Below, in pieces: positions 1-5,610 of a stretch of DNA of 11,182 bases. The notes beneath the pieces were generated by a model. It saw only the letters and a list, made by a program, of their open reading frames with translations. It was not told where the DNA came from and searched no databases. Within the stretch, counting starts at the first letter, position 1, and each line of letters starts with the position of its first letter. Origin of the DNA: Chloroflexota bacterium (GTDB lineage: Bacteria; Chloroflexota; UBA6077); assembly GCA_021788565.1 (NCBI GenBank), contig JAJYKO010000097.1, forward strand, positions 1 to 11,182, in the 5' to 3' direction. The translations under genes were made by a program, and so were the position numbers.

Positions 1-224
1 CGTTCCTCGATCAGCTCGTCTGCCAGCCGCCGATTCTCGGGGACGTATTGCCGCACCAGTTCTTGCGCTCGCTTCACAGCCTGCTGTGGAGTCAACAGCG
101 TGAGTTGGCCCTCCCCAAGATCGAGGATCACCTCGTCCCCCACGTCCAGGCCGAGCGCTCTACGGAACTCGGCCGGGATCACTATTCTGCCGCCTTCGGC
201 TATCTTTGTCCTGATTCGGGTCAT
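1..224 (-). CDS. AbrB/MazE-type antitoxin or regulator, 3'-truncated by window edge
   Basis: The minus strand encodes at least 74 residues from an ATG at 224, beginning MTRIRTKIAEGGRIVIPAEF and continuing RRALGLDVGDEVIL. This is the classic SpoVT/AbrB swapped-hairpin DNA-binding fold: the GGRIVIPAEFRRALGL segment (about residues 11-26) and the GDEV turn are diagnostic. A good ribosome-binding site (AGAGGTG) lies four bases before the ATG. After residue 45 the chain becomes charged and helical, as in antitoxins whose C-terminus wraps the toxin. Proteins of this class usually repress their own operon and neutralise a PIN-domain (VapC) or MazF toxin encoded just downstream. That position is outside the window to the left, so the toxin is inferred, not seen. 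The C-terminus is cut by the window edge. A stand-alone AbrB-like regulator is the alternative. Confidence 0.85.
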   Translation of the reverse strand, partial: MTRIRTKIAEGGRIVIPAEFRRALGLDVGDEVILDLGEGQLTLLTPQQAVKRAQELVRQYVPENRRLADELIEE

Positions 225-416
225 GCGCCACCTCTGGAATTACGTGCCATTGCCGTGCTGATATGTCATTTGCCGTCATTGTACCATCTTCAGGCAGAGA
301 GGCAAGGCGAACAGGGTGGCCATTCTAGAACAGGCAATTCCTGGCTGACATCTTGCAGGATTCTCGTTAGATATCCCGTCGATGATCTCGAGGTCACACG
401 AGAAGGCTGGAACACT
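225..416. promoter_or_regulatory. Divergent intergenic spacer, likely promoter region
   Basis: This 192-bp, comparatively AT-rich spacer separates the divergent starts of the AbrB-like gene (minus) and the DUF6398 gene (plus), so promoters for both probably lie here. AbrB-type antitoxins normally bind their own promoter, so an operator is expected. I see no convincing -35/-10 pair: the best plus-strand candidate, CTGACA at 345-350 with TTAGAT at 367-372, is weak. A purine-rich stretch with AAGG near 403 may act as the ribosome-binding site for the start at 417. Confidence 0.4.
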
Positions 417-1472
417 ATGTACATGACTCTGCTTGCCGAAATCTATCCGGAACTGGCTCTGGCTGAGACTCGAAGCGTCCGAACGAGGGGCGACCCAGCC
501 CTGCCCGACGACGAGTATGCTATCTTCGAGTCCTACTGCCTGGATCCAAAGTGCGATTGCCGCCGCGTCATGTTGAACGTCGCCTCTCTCCGGGAGACGG
601 AGAGAGGGAACGGGGGCTTCCTGGCGTCGATCGGCTACGGCTTCGACTCCGACGACGAGTTTGCCGGACCCGAGCTCGATCCCATCAACCCCCAGAGCCG
701 CTATGCCAAGGCGCTCCTCGATCTCGTCGAGGGCGTACTCACCGACCGTGCCTACGTTGCCCGCTTGAAGAAGCACTATCGCCTGGCGAAGAAGGCTGCC
801 TCCGATCCCGACCCCTCGATCAGGGACAAGGTCGCTCGGATGCTGGCTGAGGAGGATGACCTGCTTTCGGGAAGGAAGGCGACCGGCGGCGATTCGGGCA
901 CGCGAAAGAGGAAGCCCAGCCAGACCGTGAAGTCCAGCTCGCGGGTCGTTCCCGCTGAGAGGGGCGAGTCTGTCCCCAGGGCCATGCGCCCGGTCTTCGA
1001 CGCGGTCGTGGCAGTCACCGATGCCTTCTGCCGAGAGCATCTGAACGAGGAGTACGCAGAACTCAGCCGAAAGCTGGCCGCGGCACTGGCCCGCAAGCGC
1101 CCCTCGCCCCTGGCTCAGGGCAAGCCGGAGGTATGGGCATGCGGCATCGTGTATGCCCTGGGGAGCGTCAACTTCCTCTGGGATAAGGGCCAGACACCCC
1201 ACATGAGAGCCGACGAGCTCTGCAAACGGTTTGGAGTGAGCAAGAGCACCGGCTCGGCTAGGGCGAGAAGCATCTCCGACATGTTCGGCACGTACCAGTT
1301 CGATCCCCACTGGTGCCTGCCCAGCCTGATAGACGAGAACCCTTATGTCTGGATGCTCTCCGTCAATGGTGTGCTCGTGGACATCCGGTACGCGCCGCGG
1401 GGGGCTCAGGAGGAGGCGCTGCGAAAAGGTCTCATCCCATACCTTCCGAACCCGAAGAGGAGGGTATCGTGA
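417..1472 (+). CDS. DUF6398 domain-containing protein of unknown function
   Basis: The 351-residue product starts at ATG 417; a second in-frame ATG is at 423. The frame is open from 48, but its first part is antisense to the AbrB-like gene and to the divergent spacer, so a start after 224 is needed. The 417 start has AAGG about ten bases upstream. The N-terminal region holds a cysteine cluster, YCLDPKCDCRR (C41, C46, C48), which may bind a metal. A basic, low-complexity linker spans about residues 145-185. Residues 189-318 look like the DUF6398 domain, with a helix-turn-helix-like stretch (ELCKRFGVSKSTGSARARSI) and then FDPHWCLPSLIDENPYVW. No enzymatic motif is evident. The stop overlaps the start of the next gene (GTGA), which points to co-translation. 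The family assignment is from memory of similar proteins; function is unknown. The last residues (LIPYLPNPKRR) are a typical basic end. Confidence 0.75.
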   Translation: MYMTLLAEIYPELALAETRSVRTRGDPALPDDEYAIFESYCLDPKCDCRRVMLNVASLRETERGNGGFLASIGYGFDSDDEFAGPELDPINPQSRYAKALLDLVEGVLTDRAYVARLKKHYRLAKKAASDPDPSIRDKVARMLAEEDDLLSGRKATGGDSGTRKRKPSQTVKSSSRVVPAERGESVPRAMRPVFDAVVAVTDAFCREHLNEEYAELSRKLAAALARKRPSPLAQGKPEVWACGIVYALGSVNFLWDKGQTPHMRADELCKRFGVSKSTGSARARSISDMFGTYQFDPHWCLPSLIDENPYVWMLSVNGVLVDIRYAPRGAQEEALRKGLIPYLPNPKRRVS

Positions 1473-2240
1473 GCGAGTACCAGTACTACGAGTTCCTGGC
1501 GATCGACCGACCGCTTTCCAAGGAGCAGATGGCCGAGTTGCGCGCGCTCTCCACCCGTGCCACCATTACGTCCACCCGCTTCCAGAACAGCTACAACTAC
1601 GGCGATTTCCGAGGCCGCCCAGAAGCGCTAATGGAGAAGTACTTTGACGCCCACGTGTACGTCGCCAACTGGGGAACGCGCGTGTTCATGCTGCGCTTGC
1701 CCGAGCGGCTGCTCGACCGCGAGACGACGGCATCGTACTGTGCGTGTGAGTGGATGGACGTGCGCTTCAAGGACGGCTTCGCGATCCTGGAGTTTCGCTG
1801 GTGCCGAGCTACTCCAGCGCTTCCGCAGGTCGAGCGGTCCATCGCTAGCGGGCGGACCTCCAGAGGGTAAGCGTATGGTGGCGGAACTACTGGCTGCGGC
1901 CAAGGAGCATGCCAGGAAGCGGCGGGCCGAGGAGGAGAGGCTCGCGGCCGAGGAGCGTGCGCGAGTCGAACGAGAAAGGGCAGCTGCCAGGGCCAGGTAC
2001 CTGGACGGTCTCGTCGGCCGCGAGGGAGAGCTGTGGCTGACGGTGGACGCCCTGGTGGATAAGAGGCTGGCGAGGGAGTACGACCAGGCGACACGGCTGG
2101 TGCAGGACCTTCACGACCTGGCTGGCAGGACTCGACGGATCGAGGAGTTCAACGCGCGCCTGGCTCGGCTTCGGCAGAAGTACGCCGGCCGGCCGACCTT
2201 CGTGAAGAGGCTCGACGCGGCGGGGCTGAAGGCCGCGTGA
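1469..2240 (+). pseudogene. Internally deleted, frameshifted gene of an uncharacterised family
   Basis: The 5' part starts at GTG 1469, overlapping the upstream TGA, with a strong ribosome-binding site (GAGGAGGG) just before it. It encodes MSEYQYYEFLAIDRPLSKEQ and continues through TRATITSTRF, YNYGDFRG, LMEKYFDAHVYVANWGTRVF and MLRLPERLL. This is the recognisable N-terminal domain of a family that, as I recall it, is roughly 450-550 residues long. Near 1800 the similarity stops (FAILEFRW). The 3' part continues in the next frame as AELLQRFRRSSG, followed by a Lys/Arg/Glu/Ala coiled coil and a conserved-looking C-terminus. The central region of about 200 residues or more is absent. The first frame reads through a non-homologous tail and stops at 1868-1870. 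I infer an internal deletion that also broke the frame. Function is unknown even for intact members; no catalytic motif is visible. Confidence 0.65.
1875..2240 (+). CDS. C-terminal coiled-coil fragment, possibly re-initiated
   Basis: This is the 3' part of the broken gene. It has its own ATG at 1875, five bases after the stop of the 5' part (1868-1870), and AGAGGG at 1862-1867 could serve as a ribosome-binding site. The 121-residue product begins MVAELLAAAKEHARKRRAEE, runs through a long highly charged helix to about residue 45, and ends in a folded-looking helical region (ELWLTVDALVDKRLAREYDQ, later FVKRLDAAGLKAA). It may be expressed as a separate polypeptide by translational coupling, or it may be a dead remnant. 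The intact reading frame and good initiation site favour possible expression. Nothing in the sequence shows a function. Confidence 0.4.
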   Translation: MVAELLAAAKEHARKRRAEEERLAAEERARVERERAAARARYLDGLVGREGELWLTVDALVDKRLAREYDQATRLVQDLHDLAGRTRRIEEFNARLARLRQKYAGRPTFVKRLDAAGLKAA

Positions 2241-2411
2241 TGACCTGAGAGGGCGCGTCGAGCCGCGGCTTTGATGCTGATCACTGCGAAGCCCGCGCCT
2301 CCCAACGCTCCCTGCACCATGTGGTCGGTCGAGTGGACTTGAACACTGGCCTCAGCGTCCTGAGTGCCCTGATGGTGCACCGATTTTAGAGTACAAGCTA
2401 CTCGGTTCTGG
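2241..2411. other. Convergent intergenic spacer with no recognised gene
   Basis: This 171-bp spacer lies between the end of the broken plus-strand gene and the stop of the minus-strand deacylase gene. It includes a perfect 10-bp palindrome AGCCGCGGCT at 2261-2270 and a 5-bp stem with a 5-base loop at 2389-2403. Neither is followed by a clear T-run in either direction, so I do not call a rho-independent terminator. Open frames crossing it show no recognised protein. Confidence 0.4.
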
Positions 2412-4046
2412 CTATCCGGCAGCTATGTGTGCCCTATTGTCCTGCCGGCGCAACACCCGTCCACGATGCAGGTCGACCTGAACGCCCCTATCGATGGCGA
2501 ATTTCCCGTCAAGCAAGACATACTCGAAGCCGCGGGCAAGCCGCGTGGGCTGCTCGTAAGTCGCCTCGTCGCGCACGCTCATCGGATCGAAGGCAACGAG
2601 ATCCGCCACCATACCAGGGGCTATCCGCCCACGGTTAGAGAGCCCCAGGATCTCTGCCGGCAAACCCGACATCTTTCGTACGGCCTCCTCCAGCGACAGG
2701 ATGGCGGCATCTCGCGCCGCCCAGCCGAGGATTCGGGCGGAGGTACCGTAAGCACGAGGGTGGACTCGCTTCTCCGCGCTGGTGACACCCAATTGATCGG
2801 AGCCGATGGCGCATGCCGGGTCCTTCAGAATCGTGCGAACATCGTCCTCGTCCATCAGGAAGAGGATCATCACCGTAGCACCGCGATCCTGGATCAACAG
2901 GTCGAGCGCCAGGTCCGAGGGCTCGACTTCTCTCGACTGAGCCATCTCCAGGATCCGCCTCCCTTCTGCCCACCGCAACTCCGGGTGCGCAACGTTAGCT
3001 ATCATTACGTTGTGCCAGCCTCCTGCCGCCTTCAGCCGGCCGTGCCATCCGGGCAGTCCGTCCTCGATCTCTGTTCGGATGCGAGCCCTGGTTTCCGGTG
3101 ATCGGAGTCGGGCGATCATCGCCTCTACTCCACCTTCGAGGGCCCACGCGGGCAGCAACTGGCTCAGGTAGGTGCTTCCGGCCGTGTAAGGATAGGCATC
3201 ACACCAGAGCCGCAATCCGCCATCCCGCGCTTCCGCGATTCGTTCCAGGGCGTCCTTCGCCCGACCGTGGTTCTGATGCCCCACGACCTTCAGATGCGAA
3301 ATCTGAACCCGAACGTTCAGCCGCTCCCCCACTGCCAGCGCCTCGTCGATCCCCGGCAAGAGGGCGTCGCCTTCGTCGCGCATATGAGTCGCGTACAGGC
3401 CGTCGACCGATTTGAGGGGAGCGCCTACGTAGGCGAGCTCGTCCACATCCGCGAAGATGCCAGGCACGTACGCCAGGCCGCTACTCATGCCCCATGCACC
3501 GGCCTTCAGCGCCTCGGACAGCTCCGCCCTCATCGCGTCCTGCTCTGCCAGGCTTGCCTTGCGATCCTCCATCCCCATCGCCGCGATACGAAGAGCACCG
3601 TGTCCGACCAGCGGCACAATATTGACGGCCGGCCGCACCGAGTCCAGCCTGCGCAGGTAAGAATCGAAGCTGCTCCAACTCCAGTCGAGGTCCGGACCAA
3701 ACCCGCTGACGAAACCGCGTAGCTGTGCAGCCAGGGCAGGGTCTGTCGAAACTGGCGCCGCCGAGAAGCTGCAGTTGCCGACCACCTCTGTCGTGACGCC
3801 ACGTGTCACGGAGTTGGGGGCAACCGGAAAGGCCGGGAGGGTGAGATCGGAATGGGAGTGCATGTCGATGAAGCCAGGCGCCAGCGCGAGCCCGCCGGCG
3901 TCCACCACGCGGCCGGCGATCTCGCCGGTCACTTGATCGCCCATTGCCACGATTCGCCCATCCTTGATGGCTACGTCCGTCTGAATCGCGGGCGCGCCGG
4001 CCCCGTCGTAAACCATGGCCCCGCGGAATATGAGGTCCAAACCCAT
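2412..4046 (-). CDS. N-acyl-D-amino-acid deacylase (D-aminoacylase family amidohydrolase)
   Basis: The 544-residue product is a metal-dependent amidohydrolase of the D-aminoacylase type, which hydrolyses N-acyl groups from D-amino acids in the cytoplasm. The N-terminal beta-sandwich segment (LIFRGAMVYDGAGAPAIQTD) leads into the TIM-barrel metal motif GFIDMHSHSD (H63, H65). EVVGNCSFS places C92 at the position of the metal-bridging cysteine that distinguishes this family. GLYATHMRDEGD gives H221, QISHLKVVG gives H251, and IGSDQLG gives D417, the expected catalytic aspartate. VHPRAYGT and the C-terminal GRIAPGMVADLVAFDP are also typical. All expected ligands are present and the length is normal for the family. 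The ATG at 4046 has GGGAGG about eight bases upstream. It follows the creatininase-family gene by 53 bp on the same strand and is probably co-transcribed. The exact substrate cannot be read from sequence; a dihydroorotase- or hydantoinase-like amide substrate is possible. Confidence 0.88.
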   Translation of the reverse strand: MGLDLIFRGAMVYDGAGAPAIQTDVAIKDGRIVAMGDQVTGEIAGRVVDAGGLALAPGFIDMHSHSDLTLPAFPVAPNSVTRGVTTEVVGNCSFSAAPVSTDPALAAQLRGFVSGFGPDLDWSWSSFDSYLRRLDSVRPAVNIVPLVGHGALRIAAMGMEDRKASLAEQDAMRAELSEALKAGAWGMSSGLAYVPGIFADVDELAYVGAPLKSVDGLYATHMRDEGDALLPGIDEALAVGERLNVRVQISHLKVVGHQNHGRAKDALERIAEARDGGLRLWCDAYPYTAGSTYLSQLLPAWALEGGVEAMIARLRSPETRARIRTEIEDGLPGWHGRLKAAGGWHNVMIANVAHPELRWAEGRRILEMAQSREVEPSDLALDLLIQDRGATVMILFLMDEDDVRTILKDPACAIGSDQLGVTSAEKRVHPRAYGTSARILGWAARDAAILSLEEAVRKMSGLPAEILGLSNRGRIAPGMVADLVAFDPMSVRDEATYEQPTRLARGFEYVLLDGKFAIDRGVQVDLHRGRVLRRQDNRAHIAAG

Positions 4047-4099
4047 TCCAAAACCTCCCGGTGCGTTGCCCGCGCGATTCCCCAGGCGCGCTACTGCCG

Positions 4100-4870
4100 C
4101 TAGCTATCGGATGCTCGGTGGAAAGCCACGATGGCGCTTGCCACGGCCCCGCTTATCGCCTCCAGAATGATCTTCCCTGCCTCTGGTGAGGCCTTGGAAG
4201 ATGCCTCGGTATAGCCCCCGATCCGGGCCCATTCGCCGTATTTCTGCGCCACAAGCCCCTTCGCAATACCCCTAGCGAACATGGCCGGTGGCTCGGGGTC
4301 GACCGCGGGAATCCTATCTTTACGCACCAACTGCGGTGCCACTGCCATCACCAACGAGGTCTCGAAGCCGCCCGAGTGACCCGGCAATCGACCCACCTGC
4401 TCCCCGCCCGCATCGAGGATCGCCGATGCCGCCAGTTCCCAGTACGAACCGGCAGCCACGGCCACCTCGTGGCGAAGCACCAAGTCTTTTGCCAGCAGCT
4501 TCACGCACTCGTCGTTTCCTCCATGGGAGTTGAGGATAAAAAGTCGCTTGAAACCGCTGGCCACCAGGCTGTCGGCCAGGTCATTCAACATGGCGATGTA
4601 CGTGCTACTCCTGAACGAGAGGGCGCAGGAGAAGAGGTGGTGACCGGAGATCCCGACGCTGAGCACGGGCGCTACGACCACCGGCACCTCCGCCGAGGCC
4701 AACTCCGCCGCCCTCATGGCCACCGCCTCTCCAAGCAGAGTATCGGTGTTCAGCGGCAGATGGGGACCGTGCTGTTCCGTCGAGGCGGTGGGAAGAACAA
4801 CGGTGGCGTTCGGGGCCAGTGCCCGCACCTCCTCGCGCGTGAGCTCCCCTAGACGCAACGCATTAGCCAT
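4100..4870 (-). CDS. Creatininase-family amidohydrolase
   Basis: The 256-residue product belongs to the creatininase family of metal-dependent amidohydrolases, which includes creatinine amidohydrolase and enzymes acting on other cyclic or formyl amides. The motif VLPTASTEQHGPHLPLNTD gives E32, H34 and D43, matching the metal ligands of Pseudomonas creatininase in kind and spacing. ILNSHGGN (H116) and GHSGGFETS (H165, E170) complete the family pattern. The HGGN version is that of the broad family rather than of true creatininase, so the substrate is open. I chose the ATG at 4870 because GGAGGAG lies four bases upstream. An ATG at 4891 would add seven residues and overlaps the stop of the upstream transposase remnant as ATGA. 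The gene precedes the D-aminoacylase-type gene; together they suggest use of a small amide as a nitrogen or carbon source. Confidence 0.85.
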   Translation of the reverse strand: MANALRLGELTREEVRALAPNATVVLPTASTEQHGPHLPLNTDTLLGEAVAMRAAELASAEVPVVVAPVLSVGISGHHLFSCALSFRSSTYIAMLNDLADSLVASGFKRLFILNSHGGNDECVKLLAKDLVLRHEVAVAAGSYWELAASAILDAGGEQVGRLPGHSGGFETSLVMAVAPQLVRKDRIPAVDPEPPAMFARGIAKGLVAQKYGEWARIGGYTEASSKASPEAGKIILEAISGAVASAIVAFHRASDS

Positions 4871-4887
4871 TTGACTCCTCCAGGCGG

Positions 4888-5082
4888 TCATCCGCGGATA
4901 GCACAGTAGTAATCGAGGTTGGAAAGCTCGATCCCGGCTTCCCTGGGCGGTGCCTGGATCGCAGCCTTCAGCTCGGCCTGTTCCTCCCCATTCAGGGCGG
5001 GGCCGCCCGTCTGCTCGAAGGCGAGGCCCGATGGACCCGCCCGGCGGAAGTCCTCCACCCAGTCCCCGCCCGGTCCACTTCG
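4888..5082 (-). pseudogene. Remnant of an IS630-type transposase (N-terminal helix-turn-helix region)
   Basis: Reading leftward from directly behind the ferredoxin stop, the same frame stays open for about 64 codons to a TGA at 4890-4888. It encodes WVEDFRRAGPSGLAFEQTGG followed by PALNGEEQAELKAAIQAPPR and EAGIELSN. This resembles the linker and second helix-turn-helix of IS630-type transposases, where a W-x-x-x-F-R-x-x-G-x-x-GL segment precedes a GRP-x-L-x-x-x-Q-x-x-EL stretch and a PPREAG turn. After SN the expected tryptophan-containing stretch is replaced by unrelated residues and a stop, and no DDE catalytic domain follows. It is therefore a truncated remnant. The only start would be GTG 5058 (56 residues), with no convincing ribosome-binding site. 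The assignment rests on remembered family patterns, not a database search. Confidence 0.55.
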
Positions 5083-5610
5083 TCAGCGCGCCCCTCGGTG
5101 GGCGGCACGCACCACGTGGCCCGCGAACCTCGCCTCCTTCTCCCCGAGCACCTGGTTAGCGGGTCCAAACTTGAGGGCTCCGGTCGGGCACACTCGCACG
5201 CACGCTGGCTGGAGTCCCACTTCGACCCTTTCCGCGCACAGCCTGCACTTCTGCATCTTCCCCTCGCCGTCGTAGCGGGGCACACCGAAGGGGCATGCCA
5301 GAGCGCAGCTATGACACCCGATGCACAGATCGCCGTCCACCAGCACCGCCCCGCTCATGCCGTCCCTGGCTATGGCCCCGGTGGGGCACGCCATCGCGCA
5401 GGGGCTGTCCTCGCAGTGCATGCAGGCCAGGGACGCGTAGAGAATCTCTGCGTTGGGAGACTCACTCTCCTCAACCCTGTAGATCCTTCTCAAGGCCGGC
5501 TGGCCCTTCTCGGGGTAGATGTCGTTCTGATCCATGCAGGCCACGACGCAGGCGCCGCAGCCGCTACAAGTGTCTATGTCCAGGTAGATTGTCTTTCCCA
5601 TCGACCTCAT
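5083..5610 (-). CDS. Four-cluster [4Fe-4S] ferredoxin, electron-transfer subunit
   Basis: The 175-residue product has sixteen cysteines in four ferredoxin motifs: C15/C18/C21/C25, C63/C66/C71/C75, C96/C99/C102/C106 and C122/C125/C137/C141. That is the layout of DmsB/HybA/AorA-type subunits carrying four [4Fe-4S] clusters. Such proteins wire a molybdenum or tungsten catalytic subunit to its electron partner. The start overlaps the stop of the molybdopterin-enzyme gene (ATGA, 5610-5607), a strong sign of a paired complex. An ATG three codons in (5601, MGKTIYLDIDTC) is an equally plausible start. There is no signal peptide and no membrane anchor, so it should be cytoplasmic. The frame stops at TGA 5085-5083, and the DNA behind it encodes the transposase remnant in the same frame, so the native C-terminus may have been trimmed or altered by that insertion. 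Confidence 0.9.
   Translation of the reverse strand: MRSMGKTIYLDIDTCSGCGACVVACMDQNDIYPEKGQPALRRIYRVEESESPNAEILYASLACMHCEDSPCAMACPTGAIARDGMSGAVLVDGDLCIGCHSCALACPFGVPRYDGEGKMQKCRLCAERVEVGLQPACVRVCPTGALKFGPANQVLGEKEARFAGHVVRAAHRGAR

Noticed and set aside
345..372. CTGACA/TTAGAT as a promoter for the DUF6398 gene
   Set aside because: The -10 matches consensus at only three of six positions; it is too weak to list as a separate feature.
48..416. N-terminal 123 codons of the plus-strand frame as part of the DUF6398 protein
   Set aside because: This stretch is antisense to a well-supported AbrB-type gene with its own ribosome-binding site, followed by spacer, and its translation has no recognisable domain.
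276..1310. 344-codon minus-strand open frame
   Set aside because: It is the antisense of the DUF6398 gene in GC-rich DNA; its translation has no recognisable motif and is rich in low-complexity residues.
1313..1468. Upstream ATG at 1313 as start of the second plus-strand gene
   Set aside because: The first 52 codons are an out-of-frame reading of the DUF6398 gene end; the GTG at 1469 has the strong ribosome-binding site and gives the family-typical N-terminus.
2111..2380. 89-codon minus-strand frame across the convergent spacer
   Set aside because: It overlaps the C-terminal coding part of the broken plus-strand gene, has no convincing ribosome-binding site and matches no family I recognise.
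2389..2403. Hairpin GAGTA-caagc-TACTC as a terminator between convergent genes
   Set aside because: The stem is only five base pairs with half A-T pairs and has no T-run on either strand.
2427..3101. 224-codon plus-strand open frame opposite the D-aminoacylase gene
   Set aside because: It is fully antisense to a gene with complete catalytic motifs and encodes no recognisable protein.
5083..5085. TGA in frame between the ferredoxin and further open frame, as a possible selenocysteine codon
   Set aside because: The sequence behind the TGA resembles a transposase helix-turn-helix region rather than a ferredoxin extension, and I saw no obvious SECIS-like hairpin just after the TGA. A remnant insertion explains it better.
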